Positions 17,689 to 25,468 of a stretch of DNA of 57,261 nt are shown piece after piece (positions within the stretch are counted from its first letter, which is position 1; the number at the start of each line of letters is the position of its first letter). Origin of the DNA: Lentisphaerota bacterium (GTDB lineage: Bacteria; Verrucomicrobiota; Lentisphaeria; Victivallales; Victivallaceae). Both the position numbers and the translations under genes were made by a program. The notes under the pieces are model-generated. The model did no database searches. It was not told the DNA's origin and saw only the letters and a program-made list of their open reading frames with translations. The stretch lies in assembly GCA_015061605.1 (NCBI GenBank), contig SUWH01000018.1, forward strand, positions 1-57,261, in the 5' to 3' direction.

Positions 17689-18819
17689 ATGACTTATACG
17701 CTGAAAATTTATGATACTGAACTGATGACTTTTGAGTTGACTCAAAAGCCGTTGGAGGGTTTTTGCTGCCAAATTGTCAGCGTTAATGAAGAAAACAAGC
17801 ATCTTCTGCCGCTGGGTATGACCGTTGACGGCGATGGAGTTCTCTCCTGGCTCAAGTCCAGAGTCATTCCTCAAAACCGGGAGTTTGTGGATAAGATACT
17901 TTCCGTTTATGGACTTACCCACAACAATATTCCCGGCATTATTCAGCTTTGCAAGGGGCTTTCTCTTAATGACAGCTACTGGATCACCGAACCGGATTTT
18001 AAGGGAAAGTTTGCGGATTACAACCTCTTTGAGAACAGTTTTTATAAGGCATTATCGCTAATCGCTTATACCGGATATGGTAGTGTGAAGCCCAGCGGAT
18101 TTTCTTCATCGCCGGAGTTTACCACCAATGGAATGCTCCGCAAGGGATGGCGCAGAATTGACGGTAAAATCAAGCTGTACAAAGGCGGGACTTCAGGTGC
18201 TGCCAATACCGGCAACGAGCCTTATTCAGAATTTTACGCTGCACAGATTGCAGACGCGATGGGGCTTGACCATGTTCCTTACACACTTTCCAAGAGGAAA
18301 GGCAGCCTTTGCTGCGTGTGCGAACTCTTTACCGATATTGACCACTCCTTTGTTCCCATGTGGCGGTTCTGCAAGACCAAGAGCATCAAAGAGGTCGCCG
18401 AATATCTGCGTAATCTGGGCGAAAATTATTTCAATGCGTTCTGCGATATGATGATCTTTGATGCGTTGATTTACAACACCGACCGGCATTTGAACAACTT
18501 CGGTTTGATGGTAGACAACAAAAACAATCAGCCTTACGCTTTTGCTCCGATTTTTGACAACGGGCTGTCGCTCTTCAACTTCGCCATGGCAGATGATTTT
18601 GCCGACCTTGAAACTTACGCAAAGAGCCGTTTGTCGGCGTTTGACGTGCCTTTCGATGAGATTGTCAAGGAATTCATTACCTTGCGCCAGAAGGGGCAAT
18701 TACGCTGTTTACAGGCGTTCAAATTCACTCGTCACAGCCGTTACAATCTTCCTGCTGCAAGACTGAAAGCCTTGGAGCAATTCATACAGAAGCGTGCAAG
18801 GCAACTGCTCGAATGGTAA
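17689..18819 (+). CDS. HipA-like Ser/Thr kinase domain protein
   Basis: 376 aa. The ATG at 17689 is preferred because GAGG lies 6 bases upstream. The catalytic loop reads NTDRHLNNFG (D265) and the metal-binding motif IFDNGLSLF (D290), the HipA/PI3K-like kinase pattern. A probable ATP-binding lysine lies in KIKLYKGGTS. The N-terminal 120 residues differ from E. coli HipA and no HipB-like antitoxin is adjacent. It lies between the desulfurase and the MGMT-domain gene, 12 bases before the latter. HipA kinases phosphorylate tRNA synthetases or other targets; the target here is unknown. It may be a stand-alone toxin or signalling kinase carried in the defence island. Confidence 0.8.
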   Translation: MTYTLKIYDTELMTFELTQKPLEGFCCQIVSVNEENKHLLPLGMTVDGDGVLSWLKSRVIPQNREFVDKILSVYGLTHNNIPGIIQLCKGLSLNDSYWITEPDFKGKFADYNLFENSFYKALSLIAYTGYGSVKPSGFSSSPEFTTNGMLRKGWRRIDGKIKLYKGGTSGAANTGNEPYSEFYAAQIADAMGLDHVPYTLSKRKGSLCCVCELFTDIDHSFVPMWRFCKTKSIKEVAEYLRNLGENYFNAFCDMMIFDALIYNTDRHLNNFGLMVDNKNNQPYAFAPIFDNGLSLFNFAMADDFADLETYAKSRLSAFDVPFDEIVKEFITLRQKGQLRCLQAFKFTRHSRYNLPAARLKALEQFIQKRARQLLEW

Positions 18820-18831
18820 TTTGCGAACATT

Positions 18832-19140
18832 ATGAGTAGTCTGAAAGAAAAAGTGTATGAATTTGTGAAGAATATTCCTCGGGGAAAAGTTGCAACCTAT
18901 GGGCAAATTGCTTTGTTTTTGGGAAATCGGAACTTTGCCCGAGTAGTGGGGAATATTCTTCATAACAATCCTGATCCGGAGCATATTCCCTGTCATCGGG
19001 TGGTCAATGCTCAAGGGCAGCTTTCCCGATCATATGCGTTTGGGGGCGTTGAGGCTCAAAGACGTCTGTTGGAATCCGAAGGCGTTGTGTTCAAAAATGA
19101 GCAGATTGTCGATTTGAGTGTATCTCAAATGGCATGGTAA
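18832..19140 (+). CDS. MGMT-family DNA alkyltransferase domain protein
   Basis: 102 aa, about the size of the C-terminal domain of O6-methylguanine-DNA methyltransferase alone. It has RGKVATYGQIA, the recognition-helix region RVVGNILHNNP, and the active-site PCHR with C54. Because the cysteine is present, it differs from many alkyltransferase-like (ATL) proteins that have Trp there. It could repair alkylated bases or act as a sensor of modified DNA. It follows the HipA-like gene by 12 bases without an obvious ribosome binding site, suggesting coupling. Confidence 0.85.
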   Translation: MSSLKEKVYEFVKNIPRGKVATYGQIALFLGNRNFARVVGNILHNNPDPEHIPCHRVVNAQGQLSRSYAFGGVEAQRRLLESEGVVFKNEQIVDLSVSQMAW

Positions 19141-19189
19141 GATAACGTCCGAGAAATTGCGCACATTTTCAGAAAGAGTGCTTGAAAAG

Positions 19190-19251
19190 AGCCTGTTTCT
19201 GTGATTGATTATTGTTACCACACAATTTAATCAACAGAAAGGAAACAGGCT
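19190..19251. terminator. Long imperfect hairpin between convergent genes
   Basis: AGCCTGTTTC (19190-19199) pairs with GAAACAGGCT (19242-19251), with further partial pairing inside (TGATTGATTATTG against CAATTTAATCAACA). It lies between the plus-strand MGMT gene and the minus-strand toxin gene. A bidirectional terminator is the simplest reading, though there is no clean T-run next to the stem. A small mobile-element remnant is the alternative. Confidence 0.4.
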
Positions 19252-19282
19252 ATAACTAATTTTTAGATTGATGAGAAAATCT

Positions 19283-19729
19283 TTATGTATGCTTTTTATG
19301 CGATGGACAAATTTTATGTTGCGGATCCCACCAGATGATATCTACAATACCAACTCCAGATTCAATAATCCCGAATAAACGTTCCCTTGCTGATATATGA
19401 ATAGAGAACACTTGTTCTATGTCTTCTCGTTTTTTTTGTAATAATCGTTGAACCTCTGGAATTAAATCGGTAACATTGATATGATGATGCTGTTTCGAAT
19501 TTTTAAATATATCAGACCATTTTTGAACTTCAATGTCATGCAACTTTGAAATAATGTAAAACATCTGTTCCTCCATGGAACTCCAACCAAATTCTGAGTC
19601 ATTATAGTGTTTCAAACGGGCAAAACGCCATGCAGGATGTCTGTCATGAAAAGTCAATGTGTCTACTATGCACACTGGTTTTTTTTCGCTTTTGCTTTTT
19701 ACTGCAGTTATTGGCGTTTTCTTGTTCAT
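19283..19729 (-). CDS. Toxin partner of Panacea antitoxin (PanT-like)
   Basis: 148 aa from ATG at 19729; GTG at 19735 overlaps the antitoxin stop and is possible. The protein has WRFARLKHYN, then EQMFYIISKLHDIEVQKWSDI, then HHHINV, and ends in the hallmark IIWWDPQHKICPSHKKHT. That WWDP...C..KKHT ending is what I associate with toxins paired with Panacea (DUF4065) antitoxins. It overlaps or abuts the antitoxin gene upstream, the usual pair arrangement. The mode of action of this subfamily is not known to me. Confidence 0.75.
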   Translation of the reverse strand: MNKKTPITAVKSKSEKKPVCIVDTLTFHDRHPAWRFARLKHYNDSEFGWSSMEEQMFYIISKLHDIEVQKWSDIFKNSKQHHHINVTDLIPEVQRLLQKKREDIEQVFSIHISARERLFGIIESGVGIVDIIWWDPQHKICPSHKKHT

Positions 19730-19731
19730 TG

Positions 19732-20310
19732 TCACCTATCAGCAATAGAGGTATAATATTCCATCATTGACTCAAGAGAAATAATTCTTTCTCCACGCTC
19801 ATCATAGGACATCCCTGTTCGTGCAATTTTCCATGGATCTTCTAAATGAGTAATTTCCACAAGTTGTTGTCCAGTTTTATTTCCATAAAAATTCAAAACA
19901 GCATTTATAGTTTCTTTTTGTTCTGCTGAAAGTTTTGCAGGAACTCCTATAGGAATCTCCGAAATTTGAAAATTTCCTCGATGATACGCAAACAAAGTTC
20001 TAACAACAGGTCCATTTATCCATGCTTCAATAGGCTCTTCAAACAAAGATTGTTCATCCCACACAAGAGACCAAGCTTGACAGTAATAAACTAATTTTTG
20101 CAATTTTATAGTTGTAATTGTTCCAAGTTTACACAAAATATATGCTGCCACATCAAAAACAGAAACTGGATTTGCGGATATCTGTACCGTTGTTTGTGGT
20201 TGAAAGATATCTTGCGTTGCAAATCCAACGGAGAGCTCGTTGCTACTTTTGGTGATATCAACCTTATGACTGATACAATTTTCATTAACTACGATGTCGG
20301 ATGTGTTCAT
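19732..20310 (-). CDS. Panacea-domain (SocA/DUF4065) antitoxin
   Basis: 192 aa. From about residue 50 the Panacea domain is clear: VFDVAAYILCKLGTITTIKL, then LQKLVYYCQAWSLVW, EPIEAWINGPVVRTLF and ITHLEDPWKIART. The first 48 residues form an extra N-terminal segment not needed for the domain; in related antitoxins such segments can define the matching toxin. It starts 8 bases after the 220-aa gene and overlaps the toxin gene, so the three form one operon. Confidence 0.85.
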   Translation of the reverse strand: MNTSDIVVNENCISHKVDITKSSNELSVGFATQDIFQPQTTVQISANPVSVFDVAAYILCKLGTITTIKLQKLVYYCQAWSLVWDEQSLFEEPIEAWINGPVVRTLFAYHRGNFQISEIPIGVPAKLSAEQKETINAVLNFYGNKTGQQLVEITHLEDPWKIARTGMSYDERGERIISLESMMEYYTSIADR

Positions 20311-20318
20311 GTTTTAGA

Positions 20319-20981
20319 TTATCCCAAGGATGCAAGACTACTGGAGATGCCTTCCGCAATACTTTTTGCTTTAGTTTGATATTTTTCAATATCTCCATCC
20401 ATAATTGACTCTTTTAATAATGTCATAGATGCTAATTCTCCAGACTTAATTGCAAAATGAAAATTGAAATCATATGACAATGTAGGCATACCGTTATCAT
20501 AATTTTCTGTTAGAGAAAATGTCATCAAACTTTTATCGTATTTTATTTGTTGTTCTAATTTTATAGAATCTGGAATAGGTATATTGTGAAACAACATTGA
20601 AAGTAAACTATTTTCCTTCAACACTGCTTTATCTAGCTTTTCGATAAAGCGAAAATTGATTCCATAGGCACTCAACGGGGTATGCGGTAAGGCAGATGCC
20701 ATATTTTTTATTAAGTCTACAATTGCGTCAAGCTTAGAGAGTGACAAGTCAGACGGAGTGATTTGTATTTTTCCAGGTCCTACATCAACACGAATATCAT
20801 CGATTGTCATCGATGAAGAAATTTCATCATTAAGCAAAGAAATTCCCATGTTGACAGTAATTTCATCTTGCTTGACCAATGGAAATAAGAAATGTTTGAC
20901 CCAAGAAGCATCACGCATTATTTGAGTGTTAAATCCCCCAAGTAAGACCAATAATGGACGGTTCTCTATTTCTAAAGACAT
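20319..20981 (-). CDS. Unknown protein leading the Panacea TA operon
   Basis: 220 aa. I place the start at ATG 20981, preceded by AAGGAGG at 7 bases. The product starts MSLEIENRPLLVLLGGF and ends EGISSSLASLG. It appears as a mixed beta-rich protein with alternating hydrophobic strands, no signal peptide and no motif I recognise. Its stop is 8 bases from the antitoxin start, and the only promoter (21026-21053) is in front of it. It may be a third component of the toxin-antitoxin module or an independent defence gene. Confidence 0.7.
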   Translation of the reverse strand: MSLEIENRPLLVLLGGFNTQIMRDASWVKHFLFPLVKQDEITVNMGISLLNDEISSSMTIDDIRVDVGPGKIQITPSDLSLSKLDAIVDLIKNMASALPHTPLSAYGINFRFIEKLDKAVLKENSLLSMLFHNIPIPDSIKLEQQIKYDKSLMTFSLTENYDNGMPTLSYDFNFHFAIKSGELASMTLLKESIMDGDIEKYQTKAKSIAEGISSSLASLG

Positions 20982-21013
20982 ATGTGAAACCTCCTTGTGT
21001 ACTTCAAATGCAT

Positions 21014-21053
21014 ACAAATTTGTGTAATATATCATATTTTTTCAAAAAATCAA
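21014..21053 (-). promoter_or_regulatory. Promoter of the three-gene TA operon
   Basis: On the minus strand, TTGATT (21048-21053) and TATATT (21026-21031) are separated by 16 bases. ACAAATTTGT, a perfect 10-bp palindrome at 21014-21023, lies just downstream around the transcription start, where an autorepressor could bind. It is about 45 bases upstream of the 220-aa gene. Confidence 0.5.
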
Positions 21054-21597
21054 GTCTGAAGGTGAAAATTTCATGTGCGTTGATCGTGCGATAACAAAAT
21101 ATTTTGTGATTCTATAATACAAGAGTTTGTCAACATTGGTGTTTATACTCAAATTTCAAGCGAACTGTCGCAAAACATTTTTTGAGCATTGGGATATATT
21201 CAACTCCTTCAAATAATTAATCTTCAGCTTGTATCGTATTTATGCTCTGACTCTAAAGAAGGTTTTCGTTTATGCTTTCAATTATCAAATTGAAATTGTT
21301 TGAATATGTCAGGTCGATTTTTTAATTTGAAAAGAATAATTTTCTCATCTCTCTCAAATGGTATGGTTAAATCAGTTCTTCTGAAAATCCAGCCCTTTTG
21401 AGGGTAAATTGTCACGACACGGGGTATCGAGACAGAGAGAGATTTTTGAGAGAAAATGAGGGATTTTTCGGAAATATACCTTGCCGGTGTCATCTCTGTT
21501 TAAAAGTACAAAAGCCGTAATTCGCTTGAAATCAAGCAGTAACTACGGCTTTTTATTTTAACAAACTCACGGCACTTTTGGTCGTAAGTTGTGATTT
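21054..21597. other. Gene-free stretch left of the prophage
   Basis: About 540 bases without a gene I can support. An open frame of 71 codons on the minus strand (21278-21493) has no ribosome binding site or recognisable product. The stretch holds the terminator-like hairpin at 21510-21553 and abuts the prophage end. Confidence 0.5.
21510..21553. terminator. Terminator-like hairpin, probably the original ssrA terminator
   Basis: AAAAGCCGTA pairs with TACGGCTTTT, with an inner GCTTGA/TCAAGC stem, and A- and T-runs lie at both sides. If the prophage is removed, this hairpin lies about 45 bases downstream of the ssrA 3' end on its strand, the right place for the tmRNA terminator. That supports the integration model. 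Confidence 0.6.
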
Positions 21598-21606
21598 TTG
21601 GTGGAG
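21598..21606. other. Putative prophage attachment core, left end
   Basis: TTGGTGGAG is shared with 56656-56664, where it is the last bases of ssrA (complement of CTCCACCA plus one base). It lies between the presumed ssrA terminator and the last phage gene's terminator. Short identity is normal for serine recombinases. Confidence 0.55.
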
Positions 21607-21670
21607 TATTCGCCACTTAAACATAACTTGCGTGATCGCGATTGATGTCGGTGGAAAATACCGGAAATAA

Positions 21671-21700
21671 AAAAGCGTTCCCCGAAAAAATGGGGAACGC
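21671..21700 (-). terminator. Terminator of the phage leftward operon
   Basis: GCGTTCCCC and GGGGAACGC form a perfect 9-bp stem with an 8-base loop. On the minus strand it is followed by a T6ATTT run. It lies 36 bases beyond the stop of the last phage gene and so closes the late transcript. Confidence 0.85.
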
Positions 21701-21736
21701 CGGAGCGGAAGGAATCACATTTGCTCCTGAAGGGGT

Positions 21737-22147
21737 TTATTTCGGGGTGGTGGATTTTTCGGCGGCAGCTTGCCGCAGGCGTTCAAGCTCTTTCAATGCC
21801 CGTTCCGCTTCGGCATCACTGCCGGCTGTAAAATCGTATTCAACAATTTTTTCTTTCGTCCCCAGAATCGATTCCGTTTTGGTCGACCGGAAATGTCCGG
21901 TCGTCGGAACCTTCTGATCTGCCGGAATTCCAACGCGGCGTGATTTATAAGTCAATCGGCCGACAATAAATTCACCCTGCGGCGTGCCGGTTTCCGGATT
22001 GGCAGTCTCGATTTTTCCCAGAGAAACAAAACCGTCCATATCCAGATTTTTTCCGGATACACTTTTGTAAATTTCTTTATTGCCGGCGCAACCGGTCAGG
22101 ATCAACACCAGCGCGATCATCCACAACAATACAACAACATTTTTCAT
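21737..22147 (-). CDS. Prophage lipoprotein, possible outer spanin
   Basis: 136 aa. The signal sequence VVVLLWMIALVLILTGC ends in a lipobox (LTGC), so the mature protein should be lipid-anchored at about residue 20. The remainder is soluble, with an Ala/Glu-rich helix at the end (AEAERALKELERLRQAAAE). It overlaps the upstream gene (a membrane coiled-coil protein) by 4 bases. Such a pair at the end of the late operon could be a two-component spanin, but the lipoprotein is longer than usual and not Pro-rich. A lysogenic-conversion lipoprotein is the other option. Confidence 0.6.
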   Translation of the reverse strand: MKNVVVLLWMIALVLILTGCAGNKEIYKSVSGKNLDMDGFVSLGKIETANPETGTPQGEFIVGRLTYKSRRVGIPADQKVPTTGHFRSTKTESILGTKEKIVEYDFTAGSDAEAERALKELERLRQAAAEKSTTPK

Positions 22148-22464
22148 CTTTTTTCGTCCTTCACTTCTTTATAAATGCACTGCGTCCGCAGTTTCGCGCA
22201 TTCCTCGGCACATACCCTGCGGCGCAACTCTTTTTTGATTGTTTTCAAGTCGCTTTTATACAACTGTCGCAAAACGGAAATTTCTGATTCCAATTTACCG
22301 GCAATTTTTTTTTGCCCTTTTCGGATCAGTTTCATATAAAGCATAACATTTTCCAAAGTTTCCCGCTGGCTGTTCTTTATAATTCGATAAATCAAAAGTA
22401 TCGCCGAACCGCCAATTACAGCGATTGCGATATAATTCTGGATCGCGGTCAGGTGGTCAGTCAT
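22144..22464 (-). CDS. Prophage membrane protein with coiled coil
   Basis: 106 aa. One N-terminal transmembrane segment (IAIAVIGGSAILLIYRII, about residues 11-28) is followed by a long charged helix (KLESEISVLRQLYKSDLKTIKKEL), with C-terminal Cys at three positions. Topology fits an inner spanin (Rz-like) or a small holin-associated protein. Its start overlaps the preceding 43-aa gene (ATGA). Confidence 0.55.
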   Translation of the reverse strand: MTDHLTAIQNYIAIAVIGGSAILLIYRIIKNSQRETLENVMLYMKLIRKGQKKIAGKLESEISVLRQLYKSDLKTIKKELRRRVCAEECAKLRTQCIYKEVKDEKR

Positions 22465-22592
22465 AATTCAAATATCTCCCAGTCAGTTATACCAGTAATG
22501 CGTTCCCGGAAAAAAACATCGTCCGGAGTGTGGTCAGCGTGCCAGTTTTTACCATCTACGCTGAATTGAAATTCAGTGATTTTGTTTTTCAT
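22461..22592 (-). CDS. 43-aa phage protein
   Basis: This very short gene starts MKNKITEFQFSVDGKNW and ends DWEIFEL. ATGA overlaps at both its start (with the 142-aa gene) and its stop (with the membrane protein) make it convincing despite its size. The pattern FQFSVDGKNWH...R.TG recalls short beta-rich phage proteins near tail fibre genes. Function not known. Confidence 0.6.
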   Translation of the reverse strand: MKNKITEFQFSVDGKNWHADHTPDDVFFRERITGITDWEIFEL

Positions 22593-23017
22593 TTTTTTGT
22601 TTCTTCCTTCTTTTGCTGCGAATTGTCAAAATCCTGGATCTTCATTGCAAGCATTTCCCAATCAGGACAAATCCCTTCATATCGATAATCCCGTTCTGCC
22701 TGCAGCAGAAGTTCAAACAGCTCCGGAAAATCTTCACTTTCATCAACGGCACACCCCAGATTGCCAATTATTTTTAACTGTACCAACGGGATATTCACTT
22801 TTGCTTCGCCGTCATTCGTTCCGGATTTAGCTGCAGTCAACAATTCTTCGTAATAGGCAAGTGCCCGCCCGATATGTTTTTTTATGCAGCTTGTGCAGCT
22901 ATCTAATTTTACAATCCGATTCCGATTCAAAAAATCAACAATTTCAGAATGAAATCTTTGCATCTGTCTTTCGTTCTTCCAGCGTGATTGGCACACTGGG
23001 CAATCATTGTTCACCAT
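22589..23017 (-). CDS. Phage protein with Cys pairs, unknown
   Basis: 142 aa from ATG at 23017, which has GGAG 10 bases upstream. CPVC lies near the N-terminus and CTSC near residue 40, a possible zinc site, followed by a helical region (HIGRALAYYEELLTAAKSG) and a Lys/Glu-rich tail. It overlaps the fibre gene by 7 bases. It may be a fibre assembly helper; no family recognised. Confidence 0.55.
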   Translation of the reverse strand: MVNNDCPVCQSRWKNERQMQRFHSEIVDFLNRNRIVKLDSCTSCIKKHIGRALAYYEELLTAAKSGTNDGEAKVNIPLVQLKIIGNLGCAVDESEDFPELFELLLQAERDYRYEGICPDWEMLAMKIQDFDNSQQKKEETKK

Positions 23018-24576
23018 ATACAAGTCTCTCCTATTGTTGGCCAAGCCTTCGCGGAATTATTGCTGAATTCGTAACTTTTACATTCTGTCTCAATGTACCT
23101 CGGATTAAGACCGCCTATTCCTGCAGCTATTTTTGCATAATTGCAGTGAAATTTGCAATTTCCGTAAATATCATTGCTTGAATTACCCGGCGTAATGTAT
23201 GAAAAATCAATAAATTTAACGCTGGTCAAATTGGTAATGCTGTAATCACTGCTGTATGTGCCAGCTGCAAAATAGTTTATTCCACTTCCGCTATAATATT
23301 CTTTGTTGTAGGTTGTTGAAGATGCCTTTATTTTTGCACTGCAATTTGCATTTGAGTTTTTCAAGACATTTTGAGATCCCAAGTAATAACCTTGTATTTC
23401 GATCTCTGAATCAATTATGCTGCAATCGATAACGACGTTCGCGCTGCAATCAGTTACATCTGCATAATGGAAAAGTACAGCACTGAAATCTTGTTTTATT
23501 TCTTCAACGATGTGAAGGTTTGCAATACAGTTAATGTATGTTTGTTTTGTTGAACTTCCGCAAAAAATTTGACATGAAGAATTTGTGTAAACCGTTGCGG
23601 TGCAGTTTACCGCCGTGTTTGCTCCGCACGCGCCATAACCATACCATGTGGATCCAGTCGAATTTGCCCTGGATAGTAGCTGGCAATCGACCCACAATAC
23701 CCCACTGGTTTCCAGAGCTTCGGCTGTGATATTCGATTTATAGGCATAATTTATTTTTGCGTATGTTTTATAGGGATCGGGATGTGTCGCAGAAATTGAA
23801 AAATTAAAATCGCAATCTTTAAAAAAATCATAACCCAAACTTCCCGAATTGTGGCTGTAATTATCCGCAAGCGAAAAAGTGCTGTTTATGCAGAACAAGC
23901 CGGAAAGCAAAGAAAACTTACTGCACGAAAGATCGACGATTGAATCATAAAACGACCAATTCGATAAAGTGATTGCATTATCATTTCCAGCAGTTGTACC
24001 GATGCGGCAACCGTTTGCATAAATATTGCAGCCGGAACTATCATAACTATCTTGATACTCTATTGCTATATTGGCATTCACGAAATATATACTGGCGGTT
24101 TTGCTACTCCCGACCACTTTGAAAGTCGATTCTGAATCAAGAATGATTTCAGTGTCTTTATCTTCCGGCCAGGGGCATAATATCGCAGAAAAACCATACA
24201 TACTTTTTAATCTTCCCCGACAAAATATCCGAATCATTGTTTCAGGACAACTTTGCTGCAGTGCATTATCCAAACAATACAGAAAACTTCCTGCTGTTTG
24301 GCTTAATTCTTTACCGGAAAACGGAAAATTTTTCGTTCCGAATCCGGAGCGCAGCGCGATCGGTGCTGAATTCTGCAATAAATTTCCGTCATAATAAAAA
24401 TCGATCGTTCGTATTTTTTTAGTTGCCGATACATACACAGAGGCAATATTATCAGCAGTAATTTCATCTGAACTCTTTTCGAAAACGGTCAATTCCTGTT
24501 CGCCAAACGCAAAAAATAAATTGCTGATTTCTTTGCCGATATCATTATATAACAATTCTGGAATCTCACTCAACAT
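23011..24576 (-). CDS. Probable tail fibre/receptor-binding beta-helix protein
   Basis: 521 aa. The first 170 residues contain a conserved-looking head with a stretch FCRGRLKSMYGFSAILCPWP. The rest is rich in Ser, Thr, Asn, Tyr and regularly spaced Cys, with short strand-turn repeats (CNIYANGCRIG, TDCSANVVIDCSI), as in a pectate-lyase-like parallel beta-helix. Its position, the last large gene of the tail module, fits a receptor-binding protein. Base composition is more AT-rich than the neighbouring tail genes, consistent with exchange of host-range genes. Confidence 0.6.
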   Translation of the reverse strand: MLSEIPELLYNDIGKEISNLFFAFGEQELTVFEKSSDEITADNIASVYVSATKKIRTIDFYYDGNLLQNSAPIALRSGFGTKNFPFSGKELSQTAGSFLYCLDNALQQSCPETMIRIFCRGRLKSMYGFSAILCPWPEDKDTEIILDSESTFKVVGSSKTASIYFVNANIAIEYQDSYDSSGCNIYANGCRIGTTAGNDNAITLSNWSFYDSIVDLSCSKFSLLSGLFCINSTFSLADNYSHNSGSLGYDFFKDCDFNFSISATHPDPYKTYAKINYAYKSNITAEALETSGVLWVDCQLLSRANSTGSTWYGYGACGANTAVNCTATVYTNSSCQIFCGSSTKQTYINCIANLHIVEEIKQDFSAVLFHYADVTDCSANVVIDCSIIDSEIEIQGYYLGSQNVLKNSNANCSAKIKASSTTYNKEYYSGSGINYFAAGTYSSDYSITNLTSVKFIDFSYITPGNSSNDIYGNCKFHCNYAKIAAGIGGLNPRYIETECKSYEFSNNSAKAWPTIGETCIW

Positions 24577-25453
24577 TACACATACGTCCCCAGTTTATTC
24601 GCACAATGCCATTGCTCGATGTGCCGATATGATCCTGCTGAACAGTGAACGCTCCGTCCTTATACACACAGCGGCCGATAAGATAATATACAAATGAAGA
24701 TGAATTTACCGGCAGGCTGCGGCCGATTTCATACTTTACCGATGCTGCAGTCGAATTCGTCGCAGCCGAAAAAGTAACATAAACATACAACGTTCGAAGT
24801 GTGGTTAGTGCGAACTGTTGCGGTTGAAGATCGAAACTTATCCCATTGACTTCGACGCGGGAAGTGTCGCTATTACCAGTTGCCGGATCGAACGTTGCTC
24901 CGTCGGCGATATGCACAGAATAGCTTTTAACTCCCTGGTTATCTGCAGTATGAAGAATCAATTTATGTTGGCCATTATAGACCGATGCGGCTGCACCGCC
25001 GCCGCCACCAAGCAAAATAATTCCTTTCCCTTCGCTCATACATAATATTTTTGCGCCACTTGTGCCTGCGGTAAAGCTCTTTCCGTCCGCCGCAGGAACA
25101 GCAAATTCCCCAGTCCCAGAAATCTCAACTTCGACCGGCCCGGCAATAATACAATCGCCGAAAACATCTGGCGATATTGTATTTTTCATAATTCCCCAAT
25201 TTTGATTCCCTGAATCGTACGCAATAACCGGCACTGCACCGGAAATGATACGATTTACGGAAAAAGAAACAACGCTCCCTGCAGTTAATACTGACGGCGA
25301 ATTATTATATACTTTCAGTTGTGACGCTGAATATTTGTGTTTGTCGCCTGCAACGAAGCCGTTGGTTTTGTTGAAAAAATCCCGAATCGCATTTTCCAGC
25401 GAGGCGGACGGGGTATAAGATTTCCCCGGTTGAACTTTAGGCCAGAACGCCAT
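24566..25453 (-). CDS. Tail-associated protein, probable fibre/baseplate component
   Basis: 295 aa, starting MAFWPKVQPGKSYTPSASLE. Gly/Ser-rich, beta-rich sequence with LLGGGGGAAAS near the middle and the ending GIVRINWGRMCNVE. No signal peptide. It lies between the 283-aa tail protein and the fibre, overlapping the fibre gene by 11 bases. It is most likely a structural part of the tail tip, by position only. Confidence 0.55.
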   Translation of the reverse strand: MAFWPKVQPGKSYTPSASLENAIRDFFNKTNGFVAGDKHKYSASQLKVYNNSPSVLTAGSVVSFSVNRIISGAVPVIAYDSGNQNWGIMKNTISPDVFGDCIIAGPVEVEISGTGEFAVPAADGKSFTAGTSGAKILCMSEGKGIILLGGGGGAAASVYNGQHKLILHTADNQGVKSYSVHIADGATFDPATGNSDTSRVEVNGISFDLQPQQFALTTLRTLYVYVTFSAATNSTAASVKYEIGRSLPVNSSSFVYYLIGRCVYKDGAFTVQQDHIGTSSNGIVRINWGRMCNVE

Positions 25454-25468
25454 TTTTTTTACCTTTCT

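Noticed and set aside
21278-21493. 71-codon minus-strand frame left of the prophage
   Set aside because: No ribosome binding site, no recognisable sequence and no coupled neighbour; it may be chance in AT-rich DNA.
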